Assembly (NCBI GenBank): GCA_018814745.1
Contig: JAHIZC010000203.1
Span: forward strand, 1-5,472
Length of the DNA: 5,472 nucleotides
Direction: 5' to 3'
Source of the DNA: Candidatus Omnitrophota bacterium
Lineage (GTDB): Bacteria; Omnitrophota; Gorgyraeia; Gygaellales; Profunditerraquicolaceae
The notes below the pieces were generated by a model, which saw only the letters and a list, made by a program, of their open reading frames with translations, was not told where the DNA came from and searched no databases. Below are positions 1-5,472 of the stretch, piece by piece. Every line of letters starts with the position of its first letter. Positions within the stretch are counted from its first letter, which is position 1. The translations under genes were made by a program, and so were the position numbers.

Positions 1-766
<766 letters not shown>

Positions 767-858
767 AAAATTTGTAAGAGTTTAAAAAAGGCCCTGTGAT
801 TCTGTACTCTTGCTTCTTGTTTTTTATTTCACCTTCACCAAATTACTTGGCTACCTAA
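767..858 (-). other. 16S rRNA leader, AT-rich
   Basis: This is the stretch between the boxA-like site and the mature 16S 5' end, presumably transcribed as rRNA precursor and removed by processing. It is AT-rich, with a run of nine T on the minus strand (762-770) immediately before the 16S. No open reading frame or tRNA is visible. The processing stem cannot be identified because the 3' flank of the 16S gene is outside the window. Confidence 0.5.
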
Positions 859-872
859 TTTTCAAAAGAGCA
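859..872 (-). promoter_or_regulatory. boxA-like antitermination site in the rRNA leader
   Basis: The minus strand reads TGCTCTTTTGAAAA, ending about 93 nt before the predicted 16S 5' end. It shares TGCTCTTT with the E. coli rrn boxA (TGCTCTTTAACAA), the RNA site bound by NusB/NusE to make rRNA transcription resistant to Rho termination. Position and strand fit that role. The site directly abuts the palindrome at 873-950, so it could instead be part of that repeat's flank. No clear boxB-type hairpin was found beside it. Confidence 0.5.
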
Positions 873-950
873 ACCACGGATTACACTGATTATTTACCGA
901 TTACACGGAATACTCCGTGAAATCTGTGATAGATCCGTGAAATCAGTGGT
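873..950. repeat. 78-bp imperfect palindrome made of CACGGATT-like units
   Basis: The segment begins ACCACGGATTACACTGAT and its reverse complement begins ACCACTGATTTCACGGAT. The two arms match at most positions along the whole 78 bp, and the centre of symmetry falls exactly between 911 and 912. The core is a perfect hairpin, CACGGA-ATAC-TCCGTG, at 904-919. Each arm contains two diverged tandem copies of a unit like (C)CGATTACAC, for example at 878-886 and 898-906. This architecture resembles dispersed REP-like palindromes that can fold into a long hairpin. Its insertion between a terminator and the boxA-like site is unusual. Whether it is multicopy in the genome cannot be seen from one window. 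Confidence 0.8.
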
Positions 951-981
951 AAAAAAAACGTCCCGACAGGAAGTCGGGACG
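951..981 (-). terminator. Strong Rho-independent terminator, minus strand
   Basis: Read on the minus strand, the arms CGTCCCGAC and GTCGGGACG form a perfect 9-bp GC-rich stem around a TTCCT loop, followed directly by eight T (958-951). The plus strand has no T-run after the hairpin, so the signal is directional. It would end transcripts entering from the pilB-pilB-pilC operon, whose last stop codon is about 385 nt upstream, or from the promoter candidate near 1040. It lies upstream of the boxA-like site and the 16S gene. It may therefore insulate the rRNA operon or, if the rRNA promoter is further upstream, act inside the leader. Confidence 0.85.
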
Positions 982-1018
982 CTTATATTCAATAATCCTA
1001 AGCGTTTCCCAGTCGGAA

Positions 1019-1045
1019 AAATTAAAACCTAACCAAATTTGTCAA
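1019..1045 (-). promoter_or_regulatory. Candidate sigma70-type promoter upstream of the terminator and 16S
   Basis: On the minus strand a perfect -35 hexamer TTGACA (1045-1040) is followed, after 15 nt, by TAATTT (1024-1019), a weak match to TATAAT with short spacing. It is the only exact TTGACA I noticed between pilC and the 16S gene. Transcription would start near 1010, before the terminator at 951-981, which is odd for an rRNA promoter. A weaker alternative after the terminator is TTTACC (953-948), 16 nt, then TATCAC (931-926), with the T-run upstream resembling an UP element. Neither can be confirmed by eye. Confidence 0.3.
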
Positions 1046-1159
1046 TTCCGCAGTTTATTTTTTTCACGAGAATAGTTTATCTGCTCTCTCCCCTATTATC
1101 AAGGGTGTATTAAGTATATATTAGAATTGTATTTTGTCGAGCATTTTTTTAATGAACAG

Positions 1160-1195
1160 ATAAGTTACGTTTTTTTTAAAAGGGACGTAACTTAT
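1160..1195. repeat. 11-bp inverted repeat (ATAAGTTACGT) with A/T-rich loop
   Basis: ATAAGTTACGT at 1160-1170 and its perfect reverse complement ACGTAACTTAT at 1185-1195 are separated by 14 bases (T-run, then A4, then GGG). No U-tract follows on either strand, so it is not an intrinsic terminator. It could be an operator, a repeat-element end or an RNA hairpin. No protein frame covers it. Confidence 0.65.
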
Positions 1196-1262
1196 AGCCC
1201 AGTATTAGGTTTTAATTGTGAATAAATATCGAAGGGCCATGGCTGGGCGTCTGCGAATTAAC

Positions 1263-1291
1263 CCCCACACCCAGTGAACCTGGGTGTGGGG
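1263..1291. repeat. Perfect 12-bp GC-rich hairpin downstream of pilC
   Basis: CCCCACACCCAG (1263-1274) and CTGGGTGTGGGG (1280-1291) pair perfectly around a 5-base loop, TGAAC on the plus strand. It lies about 73 nt after the pilC stop codon in the direction of transcription, where an operon terminator or an mRNA 3'-end stabiliser would be expected. The minus-strand sequence after it (GTTAATTC) has no continuous U-run, so it is an incomplete intrinsic terminator. A Rho-assisted or RNase-blocking 3' structure is the likeliest inference. Confidence 0.6.
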
Positions 1292-1304
1292 TAAGTTCGT
1301 GTAT

Positions 1305-1356
1305 ACAATTTATGATCACTTCATTCCCTGTCTGCCGACAGGCAGGCATAAATTGT
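1305..1356. repeat. Nested inverted repeat immediately after the pilC stop codon
   Basis: ACAATTTATG (1305-1314) pairs perfectly with CATAAATTGT (1347-1356). Stacked directly on this outer stem is an inner stem formed by GTCTGCC (1330-1336) and GGCAGGC (1341-1347, one G-T wobble), closing a GACA loop. The bases between the 5' outer arm and the inner stem form a one-sided bulge. The element starts 8 nt past the pilC stop. The CTGCCTGTCGGCAG-like core resembles short dispersed palindromes common in uncultured bacterial genomes, which is an impression and has not been searched. Confidence 0.5.
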
Positions 1357-1364
1357 GCACTCAC

Positions 1365-2570
1365 TTAGCTTGCAATCAACTCTGTAATTTTGAATATCGG
1401 CAGGAATAATGAGATTACGATCCCGCCAACAACTATGCCTAAAAACGCGATAACTAAAGGCTCAATCATGCTGGTCAATGCCGAAGCTGCCGCATCTACC
1501 TGTTCTTCGTAAAAATCTGCGATTTTGGTTAACATCTTCTCAAGCTGTCCGGTCTGCTCACCCACGCTGATCATCCTGCAAACCATTGGCGGGAAAACAC
1601 CGCTTTTGGATAATGGCTGGGAGATCGGTTCGCCGTCACGTACACCCTTGGAACTGCTTAAAACCGCTTCCTCGATGATCTTATTGCCCGAAGTCTTACT
1701 CACAATATCCAGGGCATTTAATATAGAAACACCGCTTTTTACCAGAGTGGAAAATGTACGTGAAAACTTTGCTACTGCAAGTTTACTAAAAAGTTTACCT
1801 ACTACAGGAAGTTTCAGCTTAATTTTGTCAAAATTATAACGGCCCTTTTCTGTAGCTATATATTTTTTAAAGAGGAACCCTCCGGCCATAGACAACCCGA
1901 CAATATATATAAAATAGTGCCTGAGCATGTCACTGACGAAAATCAACACACGGGTAGGCGCAGGTAGCCGTCCTCCCAGAGTATCGAATATGTTTGCAAA
2001 TGTCGGAACAACTTTTAATAGTAAAACTGCCGTGATGATCATAGACATCGAGACCACCACCGCAGGATAAACTAAACTCGAACGGATCTTCCTCACTAAC
2101 GCGGCTGTTTTCTCTAGATACGCCGCCAATCTATCTAATACCTCATCAAGCATACCTGATGTCTCACCGGCCTTGACCATATTGATAAAGAGTTCGGAGA
2201 ATACATGAGGATGCTTTTTAAGCCCGTCGCAGAAACTCATCCCTGCTTCAATATCCTGCCGCAGAGTAATCACTACGGTTTTCAGGCCCGGATTCTCCGT
2301 CTGCTCAGCTAATATCCCTAGAGAGTGGACTAGAGGAATCCCGGCATCGATCATCGTAGCCAGCTGTCTGGAGAAGACGACCAGGTCATCAGTCTTGATA
2401 TTCTTCCCTGTCTTGCCCTTTTTCGCTGTCTTCGTCGACTGCCTAACAGAAAGTACAACTAACTCTTTATTATGGAGCATTGCCGCGGCTTCCTGATCTG
2501 AATTAGCATCCAATAACCCCTTTACCGCATATCCGTTCTTATCCTTTGCAGAATACTCATATGTATTCAT
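1365..2570 (-). CDS. pilC: Type IV pilus / type II secretion inner-membrane platform protein (PilC/GspF family)
   Basis: This 401-residue protein is the polytopic platform that couples the cytoplasmic assembly ATPase to pilin or pseudopilin insertion and extraction in the inner membrane. It has the family's two repeated T2SSF domains. The first spans roughly residues 65-190, with FSRQLATMIDAGIPL at 66-80 and KAGETSG at 133-139. The second spans roughly 268-391, with FSRTFSTLVKSGVSIL at 269-284 and SVGEQTGQ at 335-342. Three hydrophobic segments fit the known topology: about 167-190, about 210-233 and about 368-393. Length is normal for PilC/GspF (about 400). The start is supported by AAGGAG seven bases upstream. 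It is last in the operon, 19 nt after the complete ATPase. The sequence alone does not decide between pilus and secretion system. Confidence 0.95.
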   Translation of the reverse strand: MNTYEYSAKDKNGYAVKGLLDANSDQEAAAMLHNKELVVLSVRQSTKTAKKGKTGKNIKTDDLVVFSRQLATMIDAGIPLVHSLGILAEQTENPGLKTVVITLRQDIEAGMSFCDGLKKHPHVFSELFINMVKAGETSGMLDEVLDRLAAYLEKTAALVRKIRSSLVYPAVVVSMSMIITAVLLLKVVPTFANIFDTLGGRLPAPTRVLIFVSDMLRHYFIYIVGLSMAGGFLFKKYIATEKGRYNFDKIKLKLPVVGKLFSKLAVAKFSRTFSTLVKSGVSILNALDIVSKTSGNKIIEEAVLSSSKGVRDGEPISQPLSKSGVFPPMVCRMISVGEQTGQLEKMLTKIADFYEEQVDAAASALTSMIEPLVIAFLGIVVGGIVISLFLPIFKITELIAS

Positions 2571-2577
2571 GCTTCTT

Positions 2578-2583
2578 CTCCTT
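2578..2583 (-). promoter_or_regulatory. Shine-Dalgarno site of pilC
   Basis: AAGGAG on the minus strand lies seven bases before the ATG at 2570, inside the 19-nt gap after the pilB stop codon. It fixes the pilC start. The ATPase just upstream has no comparably strong site before its own ATG. Confidence 0.8.
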
Positions 2584-2589
2584 TTTATC

Positions 2590-4299
2590 TTACTCTTCCG
2601 CAGTAACTCTTACTGCTTCATCTAGTGTAGTCAACCCTTCTTTAACTTTTGTAAAAGCATCATCTCTAAGTGTAATAAAGCCGCATTTTTCTAAGGCGTA
2701 TTTCCTGATATCGTCGATAGATTTGCTCTTTAGGACCATCTCACGCATAGTATCATCGACCAATAAAGCTTCCAGAATCGCAACCCTCCCGCGAAACCCG
2801 GTATTATCGCAATATTTGCATCCTTTGGCCTCATAGAATGTTGCCTTCTCTTTAAAACTGATCTTTTCTAACATCTCTTTGGAAATTTTTATTGGTTTTG
2901 CGCATTTAGGGCATACCCTACGGCACAACCTCTGCGCGCAAAGCATTACTAAACTGGAGGCGGCTAAAAACGGCTCGACCCCCATGTCAACCAGACGGGT
3001 AATACTTGAGATCGCATCATTGGTATGCAGGGTAGAAAATACCAACTGTCCCGCCAATGACGCTTTCACCGCGATATCCGCGGTCTCAGAATCCCTGATC
3101 TCACCGATCATAATTATATCCGGGCTCTGCCTTAAGAGCGCGCGAAGTCCTGAGGCAAAATCTAAACCGATATCCGGTTTTACCTGCACCTGAGTGATCC
3201 CTTCAATCTGATATTCTACCGGATCCTCGACTGTGATAATATTTCTTATCGGAGTATTCAGCTGATTTAAAACAGAATATAGCGTGGTAGATTTTCCTGA
3301 ACCGGTAGGCCCGGTAACCAGAATCATACCAAATGGCTTGGCGATTGCTTCATTAAATACATCCATCGGGCGATCAGAGAATCCTAATTTGCTCAAGCCG
3401 ATCGATAGATTGCTCTTATCCAAAGCGCGCATTACAAACTTCTGGCCGAATGTCGTCGGCAGGCTGGAAACGCGGAAATCTACTTCCTTACCTTCAAACC
3501 TTACCTTGAATCTTCCGTCCTGAGGAATACGATTCTCGGTAATATCAAGATTAGAGATAATTTTAAGACGGGCCAAAACCGCGTTCTGATTCTTTTTAGG
3601 GATCCTGAATATATCATGCAACGCTCCGTCGATACGGTATCTTACACGCAGACAATCATGCTCAGGTTCAACATGTATATCAGAAGCCCTCTTCTTCAAA
3701 GCCTGGGTCAACATCAGATCGACTAATTTTACTATCGGCGCTCCTTCGCTCTCCTTGGTGATCATACCCAAGTCAAGCTCATCCTCCTTCCTCAACTCTA
3801 CACTTGCTCCTACGCCTACATCCTGGATAGAAGCTTCATCTATAGCATGCTGTATATCTTTAGTACCCCCGCCGAATTGGGCATCTATTGCCCTGAGTAT
3901 CTCCTCCTCCGGGCTTAAGACAATATCAACGTTGCAACCGGTCAAAGCCTTTACATCATCCAGGGCAAAGATATTTAGAGGATCAGAGATCGCCACGGTC
4001 AAAGTATTACCCATTTTCGATAAAGGGATCAGGATATATTGCTTAGACATGCGTTCAGGAATGAGGCTGGTCACATTAACATCGAATTTATATTTATTCA
4101 GGTGTAAGGTAGGAATGTAAAGCTGCTCCGATAAAAGAGAAAGCAAGGTCTCCTCAGTAATCAAACCCTGATCGACAAGCACATTCCTTAAAGGAGTACC
4201 TTTCTTCTTCTGGATCTCTAATGCCTTATCCAATTGTTTCTTATCTAAATGATTACTCTTGATCAGTATCTCGATTATATTATCTTTTAACGTAGCCAT
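2590..4299 (-). CDS. pilB: Pilus/secretion assembly ATPase with MshEN-like N-terminus (PilB/GspE family)
   Basis: This 569-residue cytoplasmic hexameric ATPase would power pilin or pseudopilin assembly through the platform protein encoded next. Residues 1-145 form an MshEN-type domain. Its two helical 24-residue repeats (about 7-30 and 36-59) lack the RLG signature tied to c-di-GMP binding. The catalytic part shows Walker A GPTGSGKST (330-338, Lys336), an Asp box ITVEDPVE (355-362), Walker [11 protein letters not shown] (394-403, Glu400), a His box STLHT (422-426), and a zinc site CPKC (463-466) with CKYC (494-497). The zinc cysteines and length mark the assembly class rather than the PilT retraction class. 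Its ATG lies 1 nt after the stop of the upstream ATPase (TAA-G-ATG) without a strong ribosome site, which suggests translational coupling. PilB versus GspE is not settled. Confidence 0.95.
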   Translation of the reverse strand: MATLKDNIIEILIKSNHLDKKQLDKALEIQKKKGTPLRNVLVDQGLITEETLLSLLSEQLYIPTLHLNKYKFDVNVTSLIPERMSKQYILIPLSKMGNTLTVAISDPLNIFALDDVKALTGCNVDIVLSPEEEILRAIDAQFGGGTKDIQHAIDEASIQDVGVGASVELRKEDELDLGMITKESEGAPIVKLVDLMLTQALKKRASDIHVEPEHDCLRVRYRIDGALHDIFRIPKKNQNAVLARLKIISNLDITENRIPQDGRFKVRFEGKEVDFRVSSLPTTFGQKFVMRALDKSNLSIGLSKLGFSDRPMDVFNEAIAKPFGMILVTGPTGSGKSTTLYSVLNQLNTPIRNIITVEDPVEYQIEGITQVQVKPDIGLDFASGLRALLRQSPDIIMIGEIRDSETADIAVKASLAGQLVFSTLHTNDAISSITRLVDMGVEPFLAASSLVMLCAQRLCRRVCPKCAKPIKISKEMLEKISFKEKATFYEAKGCKYCDNTGFRGRVAILEALLVDDTMREMVLKSKSIDDIRKYALEKCGFITLRDDAFTKVKEGLTTLDEAVRVTAEE

Positions 4300-4300
4300 C

Positions 4301-5326
4301 TTATTCGTCCGGGGCAGTTACGCGTAATATCTCTTCGATCGTTGTCTCGCCTGCCAATACTTTCTGCATTCCATCCTCTCTTAGGGTAATCATCCCCTCT
4401 TTGCGCGCCAGCTGTTTTATAATATGCTCCTGTGCCCGATTTAAGATTAACTCTCTGATACCTGATGATAATAGCAGTACTTCGGCGATCCCGGTCCTTC
4501 CGCCATATCCCATATTAAAACATCGGTTGCACCCCTTGCCTCGAAAAAACTCTAATTTTTTATTTTTATCAGTATTTAACTTTAAACTATCGGCCATCTC
4601 TTTTGCCATCTTGTATGGTTCCTTACAATAAGAACAGATCTTTCTTACCAGGCGCTGAGCTACCACACAGACTACCGAAGAATTGATCAGATACGGTTCT
4701 ACTCCCATATTGATAAGACGTACGATCGATCCTGCTGAAGTAGTAGTGTGCAGAGTGGAAATTACCAGGTGCCCGGTCAACGCACTCTTTATAGCTATAT
4801 CAACCGTATCATAATCGCGGATTTCACCGATCATAATTACATCGGGATCCTGTCGTAAAATCGAACGCAGGGAGCTGGCAAATGTCAGGCCTATCTCCGG
4901 CCTGACATTTACCTGGTTAATCCCCTCTAATTGAAACTCTACAGGATCCTCAACTGTAACCAGGTTAGTCTCCGGATTATCGACAAGTTTTAAAATCGAA
5001 TATAAAGTAGTGGTCTTCCCGCTTCCCGTCGGGCCGCAGATCAGTATCATTCCATGGGGCAGTTTGGATACTTTGGAAACCTTGGAGACAATCTCTTCGC
5101 TAAAACCTAATTTTTTCATATCCAGGGTGGCCTGTGCCCTATCGAGGATACGGATTGCAACCTTCTCTCCGAAACTAGACGGTATGATCGAAACACGAAA
5201 ATCAACTTCCCTGCCGGTCATCCTCAGTTTGAACCTGCCATCCTGCGGAAGACGATGCTCTGCGATATCCAAATCAGACATTACCTTTATACGTGAAACA
5301 ATTAACGGATGCATCTTTTTAGGAGG
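4301..5326 (-). CDS. Second PilB/GspE-type assembly ATPase, N-terminal part missing at a junction
   Basis: The C-terminal ~340 residues of an assembly ATPase are present. From the ATG at 5314, Walker A GPTGSGKT is at 94-101, the Asp box at 119-126, Walker [11 protein letters not shown] at 158-167, the His box STLHT at 186-190, and the zinc cysteines at 227/230 and 262/265. All catalytic motifs are intact. The ATG at 5314 is not a genuine start, because recognisable family sequence (PPKK just before MHPL) continues upstream to about 5326. There the frame leaves the family and meets a TAG at 5354-5356. The Walker lysine is at residue 100 here and 336 in the neighbour, so about 235 residues are missing. 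The cause is most likely the chimeric join at 5324-5330. It overlaps nothing downstream and stops 1 nt before the next ATPase. Confidence 0.9.
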   Translation of the reverse strand, partial: PPKKMHPLIVSRIKVMSDLDIAEHRLPQDGRFKLRMTGREVDFRVSIIPSSFGEKVAIRILDRAQATLDMKKLGFSEEIVSKVSKVSKLPHGMILICGPTGSGKTTTLYSILKLVDNPETNLVTVEDPVEFQLEGINQVNVRPEIGLTFASSLRSILRQDPDVIMIGEIRDYDTVDIAIKSALTGHLVISTLHTTTSAGSIVRLINMGVEPYLINSSVVCVVAQRLVRKICSYCKEPYKMAKEMADSLKLNTDKNKKLEFFRGKGCNRCFNMGYGGRTGIAEVLLLSSGIRELILNRAQEHIIKQLARKEGMITLREDGMQKVLAGETTIEEILRVTAPDE

Positions 5327-5330
5327 TTCC
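5324..5330. other. Chimeric junction between the pilB-type gene and the serC fragment
   Basis: Left of this point the minus strand reads as pilB-type ATPase. Right of it the plus strand reads as the SerC C-terminus. Both conserved genes are cut at the same few bases, and GC content rises from about 45% to about 60% across it. No insertion-sequence end, attachment site or target duplication is visible. An assembly or multiple-displacement-amplification chimera is the likeliest explanation; a real rearrangement is possible but less likely. Confidence 0.75.
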
Positions 5331-5429
5331 GTTGGCGGGATTCGTGCCAGCCTCTACAACGCGGTGCCCTTGGCAGGGGTCTCCGCGCTCATCGATTTCA
5401 TGACCGAATTCGAAGAGCGCAACGGCTGA
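5328..5429 (+). CDS. serC: Phosphoserine aminotransferase, C-terminal fragment
   Basis: Thirty-three codons and a TGA encode [17 protein letters not shown] followed by a helix ending FEERNG. This matches the C-terminus of E. coli-type SerC (GG-x-RAS-x-YNA-x-P, then FEERxG-like), a PLP enzyme that converts 3-phosphohydroxypyruvate to O-phosphoserine in serine biosynthesis. The arginine of RAS corresponds to a conserved substrate-region residue. The preceding conserved His-Arg is absent: the codon before Ser is Gly. Homology therefore starts right at the junction. The segment is about 60% GC and GC-rich at third positions, unlike the rest of the window, and lies on the opposite strand. It probably comes from another organism or a distant locus. 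The upstream frame that is open to 5010 is antisense to the ATPase and not part of serC. Confidence 0.8.
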   Translation, partial: SVGGIRASLYNAVPLAGVSALIDFMTEFEERNG

Positions 5430-5472
5430 GCCCGGAATCGGCTCGGGGGCCGAACAGACACAACCGTAACGA
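5430..5472. other. GC-rich sequence after the serC stop, no gene seen
   Basis: These 43 bases are about 65% GC and continue the composition of the serC fragment. A short GAGCC/GGCTC repeat (5428-5432 and 5440-5444) is present but has no T-run. In many genomes serA follows serC, and this could be the gap before it, but no start codon is reached in the window. Confidence 0.4.

Larger units (their letters stand above)
982..1364. other. Intergenic region between pilC and the rRNA terminator, no gene seen
   Basis: Both strands were read for proteins and tRNAs. The longest minus-strand frame seen (ATG at 1349, about 45 codons) runs through the hairpins at 1305-1356 and 1263-1291 and has no recognisable composition, so it is not called. 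No pilin-like leader (a GFTLIE-type motif) follows pilC, although pilin genes often do. A small perfect palindrome, GCCATGGC, sits at 1236-1243. What the region holds is the inverted repeats and the promoter candidate listed separately. Large parts, for example 1046-1159 and 1196-1235, are plain AT-rich DNA. Confidence 0.6.

Noticed and set aside
873..950. CRISPR array
   Set aside because: The repeated units are short, diverged, inverted about a centre and without uniform spacers; this is a palindrome, not a direct-repeat array.
1214..1349. Minus-strand frame of about 45 codons after pilC
   Set aside because: It is built from the two hairpins at 1305-1356 and 1263-1291, has no ribosome site and resembles no known family.
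982..1364. tRNA gene or pilin gene between pilC and the 16S
   Set aside because: No cloverleaf with a TTCGA-type arm and no prepilin leader motif could be read on either strand.
1525..1839. Plus-strand frames opposite the pilus genes (also 2546-2836, 2879-3193, 3284-3523, 3755-4120, 4401-4631)
   Set aside because: They are shadows of the minus-strand pilC and pilB-type genes, with no domain, no ribosome site and no plausible composition.
5010..5429. Plus-strand frame of 139 codons as one protein
   Set aside because: Residues before about 5328 are antisense to conserved ATPase motifs; only the last 33 codons match SerC. The continuous frame is a product of the junction.
5428..5444. Hairpin after serC as a terminator
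   Set aside because: The stem is only 5 bp and no T-run follows it.

Overview
The window suggests an uncultured, moderately AT-rich bacterium of the PVC superphylum, most likely Candidatus Omnitrophota (OP3). The evidence is the 5' end of its 16S gene, with a PVC-like stretch after the GCTGGCGG block and an EUB338-variant probe site (GCAGCC rather than GCTGCC), together with PilB/GspE-type genes of the kind often seen in that phylum. The assignment is from memory of signature sequences, not from a tree.

All genes native to the window are on the minus strand. In transcription order (high to low coordinates) they are: a pilB/gspE-type assembly ATPase that has lost its N-terminal part (4301 to about 5326); a complete second ATPase of the same class with an MshEN-like N-terminal domain (2590-4299); and a pilC/gspF-type inner-membrane platform protein (1365-2570). 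The spacings are 1 nt and 19 nt, so this is one operon. The two cytoplasmic hexameric ATPases and the platform protein would form the motor of a type IV pilus or type II secretion system. Pilins, the outer-membrane secretin and the prepilin peptidase are not in the window.

A gene-free stretch of about 600 bp (767-1364) follows. It holds three separate inverted repeats (1305-1356, 1263-1291, 1160-1195), a TTGACA-containing promoter candidate, a strong intrinsic terminator directed on the minus strand (951-981), a 78-bp palindrome built from CACGGATT-like units (873-950), and a boxA-like antitermination site. The first half of a 16S rRNA gene then runs off the left edge (1-766).

The last ~145 bases are foreign to the rest. 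At about 5324-5330 the pilB-type frame stops making sense and the sequence becomes about 60% GC. It encodes the C-terminal 33 residues of phosphoserine aminotransferase (SerC) on the opposite strand. Two truncated conserved genes meeting head-on at a sharp base-composition step look like a chimeric join (assembly or whole-genome amplification) rather than a natural locus. I see no convincing undescribed system; the best leads are the palindrome next to the rRNA leader and the hairpin cluster downstream of pilC.
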